A stretch of 64,000 nt of DNA from AP-15 sp963732095 (GTDB lineage: Bacteria > Pseudomonadota > Alphaproteobacteria > ATCC43930 > CGMCC-115725), in contig CAVSZA010000070.1 in NCBI GenBank assembly GCA_963732095.1, positions 1 to 64,000 of the forward strand, read 5' to 3'. The position numbers were made by a program, and so were the translations under genes. Positions 46,553 through 55,590 of this stretch are shown piece by piece (position 1 is the first letter of the stretch; each line of letters opens with the position of its first letter). The notes below the pieces were generated by a model. That model ran no database searches. It was not told where the DNA came from and was given only the letters and a program-made list of their open reading frames with translations.

Positions 46553-46730
46553 ACGCCAGCGCCGGGAACGGGCGAAGGCGCGCGGTGTGAGGCTTGGACG
46601 TCGCCGCCCGAAATTGACCGATCATCAGCAGCACGAGGCCATCAAGCGGCGTGACAGCGGCGACGAAACGCTTGCCGACATCGCGCGCAGATATAATGTC
46701 AGTCACAGCACGATTTCACGGCTCAAATGA
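46553..46730 (+). pseudogene. Serine recombinase (resolvase/invertase) C-terminal remnant
   Basis: One frame reads RRERAKARGVRLGRRRPKLT, DHQQHEAIKRRDSGDETLAD and IARRYNVSHSTISRL to a stop. This is the E-helix end and the helix-turn-helix DNA-binding domain of Tn3-type resolvases. The catalytic domain is missing; a TGA lies just upstream. It testifies to a former transposon here. Confidence 0.75.
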
Positions 46731-46791
46731 AAAGCAAAGAAGGAAAGTTTCGCCACAAATTTAGCGTTCTTAGATAATACAGGGAGGAACC

Positions 46792-47307
46792 ATGCTCGCG
46801 ACGCCGCTCGAAACCGCAACGCTGCCGCCCGGCATCCGCTCCCGTTTTGTCCGCGGCGTAAATGGCCTCGACATCCATATTCTCGAGGCGGGCTATGCCC
46901 CGGCGAGCCGGCCATTGGTGCTGTTGCTGCACGGCTTTCCCGAGATCGCCTATTCCTGGCGCAAGGTCATGCCGGCGCTGGCCGAGGCCGGGTTTCACGC
47001 GGTCGCACCCGACCAGCGCGGCTATGGCCGCACAACCGGCTGGAGCCCCGATTTCGATACCGATCTGCGGCCGTGGCGCACGCTCAACGCCGTGCGCGAC
47101 GCGCTCGGCCTCGTCGCGGCGTTGGGGCACCGTTCGATCCACGCCGTCGTCGGCAACGATTTCGGCGCCGGGATCGCCGCGTGGTGTGCGCTGGTTCGGC
47201 CCGACGTGTTCCGCTCGCTGGCGCTGATGACGCCGTTTGGCGGACCGCCCGACCTACCGTTCGCCACCGACGGGAATTGTGGAAGAAGCTGTCCGAGATG
47301 CGCGTGA
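46792..47307 (+). pseudogene. Epoxide-hydrolase-like alpha/beta hydrolase, C-terminally truncated
   Basis: GGGAGGAACC precedes the ATG. The first ~160 residues are a good epoxide hydrolase N-terminal half: LLLHGFPEIAYSWRKVMPAL with the HGFP oxyanion motif, PDQRGYGRT, and elbow VVGNDFGAG with Asp123 as nucleophile. At about 47275 the sequence switches abruptly to the end of an unrelated gene on the other strand, leaving no cap domain, acid or His. A short inactive product is possible. Confidence 0.75.
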
Positions 47308-47606
47308 CGACGACGTGGCGGACGAGCAGGAGTGGGATGGCAAAGCCCAGCACCACCTGGCTCAGCTCGGAAGCGCGCAGCCGCAATGTCTGTCGCCGCC
47401 ACAGCGCGTAAAGCGCTAATGCGTAATGAACGAAGAAGCTGCCATACAGCAGCAGCTGCGCCGGTCGGTTCGTCCAACTCGGAAGATGTACCAAAGCACA
47501 TCTCCATTGCTTCCAGCGAGATCAGCCCGACAGCGTGGTTGAGGAAATGCATCGTCACGTATGCGAGCATCACCAAGCCGGAAAAGAGCCGCAGCCGCCG
47601 GATCAT
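47278..47606 (-). pseudogene. N-terminal membrane-domain remnant of an adenylate cyclase-like protein
   Basis: The minus strand reads RRLRLFSGLVMLAYVTMHFL and NHAVGLISLEAME, then after a frameshift TNRPAQLLLYGSFFVHYALA, LYALWRRQTLRL and GFAIPLLLVRHVVVTRISD. This membrane module with conserved His residues precedes the ferredoxin/cyclase domains of some rhizobial class III adenylate cyclases. The cyclase domain is absent; the fragment ends at the junction with the hydrolase stump. Confidence 0.5.
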
Positions 47607-47931
47607 CGAAGCACCTTCTGAAGGTGCCGTCGAATCGCAAATTTGCAGTTACCGGCGCCGCGTTTCCTTTGTCTGGTCGGCGTAGACAAGCATCATCGCG
47701 ATCGCTGGGTTGCAAAAGCTCCTCCATCTGCCGAGCTTCATGTTCTGTGTAGGGAGGGCGGCCCTGCCGAATGCCGTCTCGATCACAAACGGCAGCCGAC
47801 GCGGAGCTCTGTCGCGCCGGCTTAGGCTTTACCGAAACGATTTCGGCCGGTGACCGACAGGGGTTCGGTGGGTCCGCCACTTCCGCTCGATCGTCGGCGG
47901 GCCCACTGAAATCCTTCGATTTGGTTATGAA
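47607..47931. other. Spacer without supported gene
   Basis: About 325 bases. Minus-strand frames cross it but show no ribosome site or family; a short MKLGRWRSFCNPAIAMMLVY reading near 47720 could be a gene start scar. Confidence 0.3.
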
Positions 47932-48162
47932 TTACCGGACCAAGACCCAATGGCCTCGCCACCTTGCATGATGGTCGTAACCGTATTCGTACTCGTAATG
48001 CGGGGTTGTTGTGACGGCAATTGGCGAGCCGCTGTCGACGCGTTGTGAGATGCCGGGCCAGGCGTTGTCATCCGGCAGTTTCGGCTCCTGCGCGATCGCC
48101 GGTGCGAGACTTGCGGCGACCGCTAGCACCAGAGCAGCGCTGGCAACGGATAAGGTTTTCAT
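47932..48162 (-). CDS. Small secreted protein
   Basis: From ATG 48162 (GAGGTC upstream), 76 residues with a clear signal peptide (MKTLSVASAALVLAVAASLA, cleavage after AIAQ) and a mature part that ends in a Tyr/His-rich stretch (HYEYEYGYDHHARW). Such His/Tyr-rich ends can bind metals, but this is not shown. No family recognised. Confidence 0.6.
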   Translation of the reverse strand: MKTLSVASAALVLAVAASLAPAIAQEPKLPDDNAWPGISQRVDSGSPIAVTTTPHYEYEYGYDHHARWRGHWVLVR

Positions 48163-48536
48163 TTCGGACCTCATTCAAGTTGATGCGAGCGTAAGTGCGG
48201 GCCGGTAGACCCACTGGAGCGGATCGCCGTTCGAGGCGGGTCGGCGGGCTTGCCGCGCCATGCCGATAGAGACCGGCGCGCGACGCCTTTTATTCCAGCC
48301 TGCGCCACGGTGAATTCAGTGTGCGAACCCCAGTTTTGGTTTCATCGACTTATTCGGACGGCCATTGTTAACGGCATCGCCTGCAACTGCCCGATCAGAT
48401 TCCAGACCGGCGGCAACGGCAACGTATTCTAACAGGCCACTACTCTCTTTTTGGCGTGGCGGTCCCGCCCGGCGTCCCTCATACATGCCTGGGATCCGAT
48501 AATAAATCGGGTGACGGAATTGAAAAGGAGGGTCGC
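48163..48536. other. Divergent promoter region between two small secreted proteins
   Basis: About 370 bases with no gene; it should carry the promoters of both flanking small secreted protein genes. None was fixed. Confidence 0.3.
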
Positions 48537-48839
48537 ATGACCCGCAAGTTGTTAAAGACAGCAGCCATAGTTGTGATTGCCCTCGCTCCCGTGGTCGCCG
48601 CTGGAACTGCCGAGGCGCATGGCGGCGGTTTCGGTGGTGGCGGCTTGCACGCCGGGGGCTTTCACGGGGGCGGTTTCGGGCGGGGAGGTTTTCGCGACCG
48701 CGGCTTTCATGGCGACAGGTTTCGGTTTCGTGGGTTTTTTGGAGGGTTTTACCCCGGCTACTATGGAGGCTATTACGCCGGCTACTACGGATACGGCTCT
48801 TGCTATCTGACCATATATGGAACCACGTACTGTTACTGA
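48537..48839 (+). CDS. Small secreted Gly/Phe/Tyr-rich protein
   Basis: ATG 48537 follows AAAAGGAGGG. The 100-residue protein has a signal peptide ending at AEAHG. It continues with GGGFGGGGLHAGGFHGGGFG, a basic FRDRGF stretch and a Gly-Tyr tail with two Cys. Short Gly-rich exported proteins of this kind are frequent in Hyphomicrobiales and are thought to be envelope-associated; role unknown. Confidence 0.7.
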   Translation: MTRKLLKTAAIVVIALAPVVAAGTAEAHGGGFGGGGLHAGGFHGGGFGRGGFRDRGFHGDRFRFRGFFGGFYPGYYGGYYAGYYGYGSCYLTIYGTTYCY

Positions 48840-48999
48840 TCACGGCGGGTTGCCCTGGGAGCATCGCAGTCTCGCGTCAGTCCCCGGAGTCCCGGCCTAT
48901 TGCCGGGGCTGATGGGGGCGCGAGCCCCGGACCCGCCCATGATCAGCGTCTCATCTCTGCGTCCGTTTCTAAGAGGACGGCTGTAAGGCAAGCAACTCA

Positions 49000-49266
49000 C
49001 TAGGGTGCCCCAAGGCGAACCAAGTAAGGCTGGTGAGTGCCGTCGATGGCGTTGACAGCGTCATATATCGCGGCGTGCATGATCGCAAAGCTGCGCGTGG
49101 GATGGATGGTAGCCGGCTGCGCGCCGGGGGTGCGGACAATCACCAGAAGTGTTCGATTCCATTGCACAACCTGGCTCACCGGCTTCGTCGCCTGGGCCAT
49201 TGCGGGCGCAAGGTTGGCGGCGGCCAGCGCGGCAACAGTCGCACCGGCAAGGAATAGGGTTTTCAT
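49000..49266 (-). pseudogene. Vanadium-dependent haloperoxidase-like (PAP2) protein, N-terminal stump
   Basis: From ATG 49266 a signal peptide (KTLFLAGATVAALAAANLAP) precedes VVQWNRTLLVIVRTPGAQPA and SFAIMHAAIYDAVNAI. This is the N-terminal start of bacterial vanadium-chloroperoxidase/PAP2-type proteins, which are normally over 400 residues. It stops after 88 residues, before any vanadate- or phosphate-binding residue. Confidence 0.65.
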
Positions 49267-49756
49267 TTTTGACCTCACTCGAGTTGACATGAGCGCAAGC
49301 GCAAGTCGGTCGACCCGGCTATAGTGATCCGGCAACGAGCACTGATCGCCGTTCTATGTCGATCGGTCAGTTGGCCGTCGCCTCGCCGACGCAGACCGCT
49401 AGCCCAGTCGTTTTATTCCGGACGTTCCGCATGACGCGGGCTGGAACCTGCAGATGCCGGGGACCGCGCGACGACAAGCCGTTGCTGATTTGCAGCTGAC
49501 CGGCCGCTCACGAAAATTTTACCGCCTTCCAACAGAGCATGAGTCTAAGGTCCGGTTCACTCAGCGCATCTCGAAAAACAAATCGCACGAGCCCTCTTCG
49601 GAATAACACTTCGAACCGATCGGTCCTATTGGCCGCGGCACAGGTGTCCCTACTGGTGCCGAGTCACAACGGGGCGTCGTCGCCGGCCCTCGCGAAGCGT
49701 CCAGGTTTGCCGTCGCGCCCTTCATAGATGCCAATCAAAGAAATGGAGCAGAAGTC
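49267..49756. other. Spacer left of a secreted protein gene
   Basis: About 490 bases with no supported gene, repeat or terminator; presumably promoter-bearing for the downstream gene. Confidence 0.3.
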
Positions 49757-51217
49757 ATGCCGCGAAGCGAAAGGAAACGAGCCAGAATTGCCGGATTGTG
49801 CTCGGTCTCGGCAGTTACCGCTCTGGCAATCTTCGCCATTAATGCTCGGGCGGAACAACCACCCGCACCGTGCCACCCCAATCCAACTGCCGACGCGGAC
49901 GAAACTGCGGTCCGCAGCCGGGGGGATGTTGTTAATCTACCTGTGCCACTGCAGGATCGGCTGGCTCAGCTGGCCAATCGGCCGCATACGTATTTGCCGT
50001 TGCAGGTGTTCAACGAAGCTGACGGGGCCAGCCAGCTGTTTCAGTATTACTTGTTGGACATCACCGGTTTCGAACCCAACGTGTTTACTGCCATAATCCC
50101 CGGAGTGAATGACGGCAACGTGCAGTTGACCGCCACCGGGGGGAATTGCGGACTACCCACGGTCGGCGCCGTCCGCGTCGTGCTGGAACCCAAGGCCGGG
50201 CTTCCGACCGATCCAACGAATCCGCGTGCCTTTAACGATGTCTTCACTGACATTTCCCCGCTGTTCGTCATCAACAATGAGAGCGGCTGGTATGAAGGGT
50301 GGATGATCCACGACATCACAGTCCCCGCCGTTGCCAAGCCTCGCTCCGATGGGCACGCGCAATTCGGAACAATTACCGCGCGCGATGCCGCGATCCTGCA
50401 ACGAATGGGCACCGGCAACAATGTTGCGGGAAACATCTTCACCGTCGACGGCCAGGCTCCTCACTTCCCGAGCGCCTCCGACCACTTTCCCGACAAACAA
50501 ACAAACGTCGTTCCGATCAATGAGAGCATGGGGGCTTACAATGCCTTCCAGCAATCGGACGTCCACTCCTATTGGGAGTTCAACTATCTAGGGACGAATT
50601 GGATTCACCCGCTTTATGAATTGCCGTTCACGGGCGGCTTCCCGGACAATTTCGGGCAAGTTCCCGACGCCTTCCAAGACGGCGAGATCGGCAAGCTGCA
50701 GTCGATAGTTCCCGGCCCGGGACCAAGCGGTGAGGAGAACAAACCACAGGTGGTCGGTGACAACCCGAACCTTCCGCGCGATCCGGACAAGTTTGACGGT
50801 GACGTCGATGCGCAGCGCGAATTCCGTGAGCGAGGTGTTCCCAGCGGCCTTGCCAATGAGATTTATCTCGATGTCTACGAACGGCTGGCTTCCTTCGAAC
50901 CGCAGGTCCGAAATCTTCAGCAACGGCTGTTCGATGCCTATGCCGCCGAAATCCGACGCGTTTCTGGGACTGACGAGGGTATCATCACGGCCGCTCAAGG
51001 CGATATCGACACCGCGACGGATGGCTTCCCGAACAATGAACGCCTATTTCTGCCACCAACCGTGTTCAACCGGTTCGCCGTAACACGGGAAATCAATGAT
51101 GGTCTGTTAGCGCCGCGCTTTGCTCCGAGCCAACGCGCGTGGGTTCTGTCGGGCTTTCAGGTGCCGGTCAACCCCCCGGTGAATGCGTCGACCGGACGCG
51201 ACGCCGACGATCGCTGA
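49757..51217 (+). CDS. Secreted protein of unknown function
   Basis: ATG 49757 (GGAG 11 bases upstream) starts a 486-residue protein with a signal peptide (cleavage near INARAEQ, residue ~32). The mature protein has recurring acidic Asn/Asp-rich loops and aromatic patches (YWEFNYLGTNWIHPLYELPF). Apart from one C-terminal helical patch (RNLQQRLFDAYAAEIRR) it seems beta-rich. A strong terminator directly follows, so it is a single-gene unit. I do not recognise the family. Confidence 0.75.
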   Translation: MPRSERKRARIAGLCSVSAVTALAIFAINARAEQPPAPCHPNPTADADETAVRSRGDVVNLPVPLQDRLAQLANRPHTYLPLQVFNEADGASQLFQYYLLDITGFEPNVFTAIIPGVNDGNVQLTATGGNCGLPTVGAVRVVLEPKAGLPTDPTNPRAFNDVFTDISPLFVINNESGWYEGWMIHDITVPAVAKPRSDGHAQFGTITARDAAILQRMGTGNNVAGNIFTVDGQAPHFPSASDHFPDKQTNVVPINESMGAYNAFQQSDVHSYWEFNYLGTNWIHPLYELPFTGGFPDNFGQVPDAFQDGEIGKLQSIVPGPGPSGEENKPQVVGDNPNLPRDPDKFDGDVDAQREFRERGVPSGLANEIYLDVYERLASFEPQVRNLQQRLFDAYAAEIRRVSGTDEGIITAAQGDIDTATDGFPNNERLFLPPTVFNRFAVTREINDGLLAPRFAPSQRAWVLSGFQVPVNPPVNASTGRDADDR

Positions 51218-51228
51218 GGGGTTTCATC

Positions 51229-51266
51229 GCGAGGAGGCGGCCGGGCGGGTCGCCTCCTCGCTTTTT
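51229..51266 (+). terminator. Rho-independent terminator
   Basis: GCGAGGAGGCG (51229-51239) pairs perfectly with CGCCTCCTCGC (51251-51261) over an 11-base loop, followed directly by TTTTT. It starts 11 bases after the secreted-protein stop. Confidence 0.93.
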
Positions 51267-51469
51267 GCAATCATTTATTATTGCTTCCTTGGTGGCAGTG
51301 GCCTTGCAAACCGGATTACGGAGACAGCGCTGTTACGGGAAGACCACCAAGACCCCGATGGCTTACCGAAAAATTAGCGGGCAAAGCAAATTTCCGGGAA
51401 TACGGGGCGGCCAGGCGCGGTCTAGCCGATCGTGATCCTGATGGATCGATGTGTCGGGGAACTGCTGCC

Positions 51470-51688
51470 ATGGTCATCACCGGAAAATATTGGTCGATCG
51501 TTGTGACGTTGTGCAGTGCGAGCGTCGCGGCGTTGGCGGCACAGCAGGCCCTGACCGAAGCGCCCACCGGGTTCGATATGCCGACACTCGTCGAGAATCC
51601 CGGCTCGCGCAGCGTCAGCAACGGGATCGCGGGCGGGGCTGCGGCAGCATTCTGCCGGCGGCGGTGGCCGGGCCTCCTCTCCAACTGA
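51470..51688 (+). pseudogene. Di-heme oxidoreductase (DUF1111-like) N-terminal stump
   Basis: A signal-peptide-like start (YWSIVVTLCSASVAALA) is followed by QQALTEAPTGFDMPTLVENP and GSRSVSNGIAGG. This resembles the beginning of the periplasmic di-heme thiol-oxidoreductase/cytochrome c peroxidase-like family. No CxxCH heme site is present before the frame ends after 73 codons. Confidence 0.4.
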
Positions 51689-51812
51689 GGGGGTGGATAT
51701 TGGAGAGCGCCGTCCAATTCGTTCGAGCCGCCTGGTCCAACCTCTGGGTGGTCTAACTCTAAGCCAAGCGTATTCGCTGCCAAGAATTGTCGCGAGTTCG
51801 GGCGAAGCGTGC

Positions 51813-52196
51813 TCATTCGAGGCGTCGCGCGAATTTAGCTATGTCGATGACAACCCTGGAATGGGAGCCGGCCCCGATCTCCTTGGCGCCATCGGTTGCT
51901 CGGACGGTGAACTCGATCTGCCGCCCGTCGACTTTCGTAACCTCGGCCTCCGCGCTGACATGGTGTCCAACGGGTGTCGCAGCGAGATGGCGTATGTTGA
52001 CGGCCGTGCCGACTGCGCTCTCGCCGGGATCGAGATAAGCCCTGATTGCATTAAGCGCGGCGTTTTCCATGGCCATAATCATCACGGGGGTGGCGAACAC
52101 TGGTGGCAGCATGGCGTCCTTGAACCGGTTCGCAAGGTGCTCGGGCTGGACGAGGAGGTTGAAGGAGCCTCTGGCTCCAACGGGTATCTGCCTCAT
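51813..52196 (-). CDS. Hotdog-fold thioesterase, FlK (fluoroacetyl-CoA thioesterase) type
   Basis: A complete 127-residue hotdog protein. Thr36, Glu44 and His70 (in FATPVMIMAMENAA and VNIRHLAATPVG) have the same spacing as the catalytic Thr42, Glu50 and His76 of Streptomyces FlK, so a FlK-type active site is very likely. Members outside fluoroacetate producers hydrolyse other acyl-CoAs. The C-terminal EIGAGSHSRVVIDIAKF block is also typical. It stands among gene remnants without a partner, so the substrate is not indicated; the start is ATG 52196. Confidence 0.87.
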   Translation of the reverse strand: MRQIPVGARGSFNLLVQPEHLANRFKDAMLPPVFATPVMIMAMENAALNAIRAYLDPGESAVGTAVNIRHLAATPVGHHVSAEAEVTKVDGRQIEFTVRATDGAKEIGAGSHSRVVIDIAKFARRLE

Positions 52197-52339
52197 GGCT
52201 TGCCCTCAAAAGACCGCGGCGACGATCATGATGGTCTGGTGATATTCCGTAGAGAAAAGCCCATCGAAACCCTACACCTTTGGTCGAGTCGGTCGAGCAT
52301 GCGAGGTAACCAACATCGAAGGCAAACCTGTGGGTAAAT

Positions 52340-52620
52340 CCTCGAGCTGAGGCCGCCTTTGGATGGGCGCAAGGCCGGGGTGGACTTGCTGGTCCTTGCC
52401 GGTGCATCGGTGTGGATCGATCGCGGCGTGCGGATCGCGCATTCGAAGACAATGGTTATCGGCGGCAAGATCACGCTGGTCGGCTCGATGAACTGGAGCC
52501 GGGCGCGGCGCTCAACTCCGAGAACCTCTACCTGGTCGTCTCGCCGGGAGGTCGCCGAAACCTGCGGCCAACTGGCGGCAGAGCCTCGGCGCCGCAGTGC
52601 CGTTCACCGGCCGCGGCGCG
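52340..52620 (+). pseudogene. Phospholipase D-like (Nuc-type) nuclease remnant
   Basis: The frame reads AGVDLLVLAGASVWIDRGVR and IAHSKTMVIGGKITLVGSMN, an HKD motif in which the final Asp has become Gly (HSKTMVIG). A missing base then shifts GAALNSENLYLVVSP into another phase and an extra base restores EVAETC. Start, first part and a normal end are missing. It derives from a PLD-superfamily endonuclease of the type carried on plasmids and mobile elements. Confidence 0.65.
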
Positions 52621-52730
52621 TAGTGCCCGGCAGCACATTGCGCGAAGCGGCCTGTGAGGCCCGTCAGTCGCCTGCTCTGGCATGCGCTCGATTGGCTCGA
52701 CTATCGGGTTTAGAACCTGCGGCTGCGCAA

Positions 52731-53327
52731 TCAGGAACGTACAGCTTGATTGCGGCGCCGGATCAGCCCGAAACCAAGCAGGGCCGATGCGAGAAGGACC
52801 AGACTGGCCGGCTCCGGTGCCGGAGACAGCTGGCTTCGGATCTCACCACCTCCGAAGTTCACAGTGTGGATGTTAAAATAGGTCTGTCCGTTCTCGATCC
52901 CTGCGATCAGTGCTGCCTCAGCCTGCGGGATCCCGCCCTCCAGGGTGACGAAGGCCGGGTTGTAGATCAGAGACTGGGTGAGATCAAAGATCACGGAGTT
53001 GTAGGTCCCGGAGGTCACGCCCAAAGGGAAGCCAGGAAACGCAGGAAGCGTGGTGGCGACCCCGACGTTGGTACCGAGCGGCGCACAGCAATGGATGTGC
53101 GCCGCCACGTCGTTCGACGTCAAGCCGCTGAACGTCGCGTTGACCTGTAGCGTTTGGGCAGTCGGATCCAATATTACCGTTGCAGTGCCGGTTCCCGGCG
53201 AATTGTTCGGGGGAACTTCATTCAAACCGGAGAGATTGCCGACGAATGTCATCGGTGTCGCAGTGGCGGAGGGGGCCTGCAGCACCAGGGCTGCTATCAC
53301 GACCAACGCGGGTGAGACAAACCTCAT
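52731..53327 (-). CDS. CHRD domain protein with PEP-CTERM sorting signal
   Basis: ATG 53327 follows AGGAGGG. The 198-residue protein has a signal peptide (cleavage near TATP, residue ~24), then a CHRD domain (beta-sandwich; NLSGLNEVPPNNSPGTGTAT, AAHIHCCAP, FNIHTVNFGGGEIRSQL). It ends in a C-terminal PEP-CTERM tail (PAPEPASLVLLASALLGFGL plus RRR). PEP-CTERM proteins are cleaved by exosortase and anchored or exported with exopolysaccharide; no exosortase is in the window. Monocistronic. Confidence 0.9.
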   Translation of the reverse strand: MRFVSPALVVIAALVLQAPSATATPMTFVGNLSGLNEVPPNNSPGTGTATVILDPTAQTLQVNATFSGLTSNDVAAHIHCCAPLGTNVGVATTLPAFPGFPLGVTSGTYNSVIFDLTQSLIYNPAFVTLEGGIPQAEAALIAGIENGQTYFNIHTVNFGGGEIRSQLSPAPEPASLVLLASALLGFGLIRRRNQAVRS

Positions 53328-53886
53328 TCAACCCTCCTTATGTTGGTGTGATATCTCCCCGACGGTCGGCTCGATCGCCCTCCATTTTTAACGCTGAGCC
53401 ATTTTGCCGGGCCGCGCAACTGAAATATTAACAGGCGGTTATCATGGGTTCGTGAGGGCCGCCGCCACTGAGACGAGCGTCGTTCGGTGTCGGCAAGTGC
53501 GCGATCCTACGGGAGATTTCGGGGCCGCCCACGCATCCACCCCTCGAAGTCGACTTTCGGCGGCAGGCGGCCCGCCTGAGAGGAGGCTTTGGCGACAAAA
53601 GTCGGTTTCGCAGTGGACTCCCCGCTGGAGGGAACTGGATTCGAACCATCGGTTCCCCTGAGGCGGCCATCGGCGCCTTGGCGGCTTAATCTTTTGCACC
53701 CGCAAAATTCAGGTGCAGTTATTCGGCGGTGCGGGTGCCGGGACGACCCGGGACCCGGGCGCAAAACTCAGGTTCGGGGCAATAGCGACGCGGGTGAAGA
53801 CTAACCGCGCGCCGGCTGCTTTTGATCAAGCGCGGTTCGCGCTAATTTGGCGGCTGGCTCAATCGGAAGCGCGGAGAGCGGGCACC
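53328..53886. other. Spacer with repeat copy 5
   Basis: About 560 bases with no gene. It holds the dispersed repeat at 53601-53648, whose minus-complement translation reads DSPLEGTGFEPSVPLRR, a pseudo-peptide pattern often mis-annotated as protein. Confidence 0.45.
53601..53648 (-). repeat. Dispersed tRNA-tail-like repeat, copy 5
   Basis: In minus orientation: GGTTCGAATCCAGTTCCCTC, then CAGCGGGGAGTCCACTGCGA. It differs from copies 2 and 3 mainly at AGTTC versus GTCTC. Confidence 0.65.
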
Positions 53887-55470
53887 ATGGCCAATGACAT
53901 CTCAGCGGCGGCGACAGGCATCGGGCCGATCGTCGAAACCGTCTCGGGGAAATTGCGGGGTTCGCTCGACAATGGCATCCACACCTTCAAGGGTGTGGCC
54001 TACGGCGCATCGACCGCGGGCCACAACCGGTTTCGGTCGCCGCAGCCACCGCCCGCGTGGAGCGGCGTCCGCGAGGCTCTAGCCTATCGCGGCCGCGCCT
54101 GGCAATTGCCGGGCCGTCCGCCGCGCCGGCCAGTGCTTGAGACCCTACTCGGCCCCGCCGACACGACGCCGGAAACCGAGGACTGCCTGACCCTGAACCT
54201 GTGGACACCCGGCCTCGGCGACGGCGGCACGCGGCCAGTCATGGTGTGGCTGCATGGCGGCGCCTTCGCCTATGGCTCGGGTAACCGCACCGTAACCGAC
54301 GGCGCCAATTTGGCGCGGCGCGGCGACGTTGTCGTGGTCAGCGTCAACCACCGTCTGAATATCTTCGGATTTTTGCACCTCGACGACATCGGCGGCGCCG
54401 GCTGGATGCACTCGGGTAATGCCGGCATGCTTGATCTCATCGCCGCACTGCGCTGGGTACACGACAACATCGCGGTTTTTGGCGGCGATCCCAGCAACGT
54501 CACGGTTTTTGGCGAGTCGGGTGGCGGCGGCAAAGTCAGCGCGTTGCTCGCGATGCCGGCAGCAAAAGGCCTGTTCCACCGCGCCATCATCCAAAGCGGA
54601 GCTGCGATCCGCGTCTCGACGCGGGAGCGGGCGAACGCGCTCGCGGCGCAGGCGTTGCGCGAACTCGGGCTGGGCGGCCACGAGTGCGAACGGCTGCTGG
54701 AACAGCCGCCCGAGCGGATTTTGGCGGCGATCGCCCCCGCCGTTCGCGCCGTCGGGCGATCACGCTGGCCATTGCTCGACCGCTACGATTTCGGTCCGGT
54801 CGTCGACGGCGCCGACCTGCCGCAGCATCCTTGCGATCCCGAGGCACCCGGGATCGGTGACGGCATTCCGATGCTGGTCGGCGGCACGCGCGAGGAAAGC
54901 GCTTTCTTTCTCGCCGACGATGACCAGGTTTGGAACGGCGTGTTAAGCGAGACCGAACTACGCCAACGCGTGGCCGCGATTGCGGGAGCCGAGGCCGACG
55001 CGCTGCTCGCGGTCTACAATGCGGCGATGCCGCAAGCGAGCCCGGGGGACCGGCTGATCAAGGCGCTGACCGGGTCGAATTTCTGGATCCGCACCGTCAT
55101 ATTGGCCGAACGCTATGCCGCTCGCCCCCATCGGGCACCCGTCTACATGTACTCACTCGACTGGCAGAGCCCGGCGCATCTGGGGCGTCTCAAGGCACAT
55201 CATGCGATGGACCTACCGTTCGTGTTCGACAACACCGAAACCGCGGACACGACCGCCGGCGCCACGGGCGCGCGCGAACTGGCGGCGCGAATGGCCGACA
55301 CCTGGATCGCATTTGCCCGACACGGCCGCCCCGACAATCCGGCGATCCCGGAGTGGCCTGCTTACACGCAAGCCGAACGCGCGACGATGGTATTCGACGA
55401 CGAATGCCGCATAACCCGCGATCCCGACCGCAACGCCCGTGTGCTTTGGACGCGCCTCGTCAAGGGCTGA
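53887..55470 (+). CDS. Type B carboxylesterase/lipase
   Basis: From ATG 53887, 527 residues, the usual length for COesterase-family enzymes. Signatures: SGKLRGSLDNGIHTFKGVAY at the start, EDCLTLNLWTP, oxyanion HGGAFAYGSG, nucleophile elbow FGESGGGG with Ser211, and HAMDLPFVFDN holding the catalytic His. No signal peptide, so cytoplasmic. The glutathione S-transferase gene 120 bases downstream on the same strand may be co-transcribed. Confidence 0.92.
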   Translation: MANDISAAATGIGPIVETVSGKLRGSLDNGIHTFKGVAYGASTAGHNRFRSPQPPPAWSGVREALAYRGRAWQLPGRPPRRPVLETLLGPADTTPETEDCLTLNLWTPGLGDGGTRPVMVWLHGGAFAYGSGNRTVTDGANLARRGDVVVVSVNHRLNIFGFLHLDDIGGAGWMHSGNAGMLDLIAALRWVHDNIAVFGGDPSNVTVFGESGGGGKVSALLAMPAAKGLFHRAIIQSGAAIRVSTRERANALAAQALRELGLGGHECERLLEQPPERILAAIAPAVRAVGRSRWPLLDRYDFGPVVDGADLPQHPCDPEAPGIGDGIPMLVGGTREESAFFLADDDQVWNGVLSETELRQRVAAIAGAEADALLAVYNAAMPQASPGDRLIKALTGSNFWIRTVILAERYAARPHRAPVYMYSLDWQSPAHLGRLKAHHAMDLPFVFDNTETADTTAGATGARELAARMADTWIAFARHGRPDNPAIPEWPAYTQAERATMVFDDECRITRDPDRNARVLWTRLVKG

Positions 55471-55590
55471 CGGGCCTCCAGTGCGCAGCGGCTAGCGCCC
55501 TGAGAACTGCGTAAAGAGCCACCTCGCTTTCCGGGCTTCTGCTGTTGTAGATCGTAAGCTCTGACGCCCGAACCGACTGGAGCTGAACGC

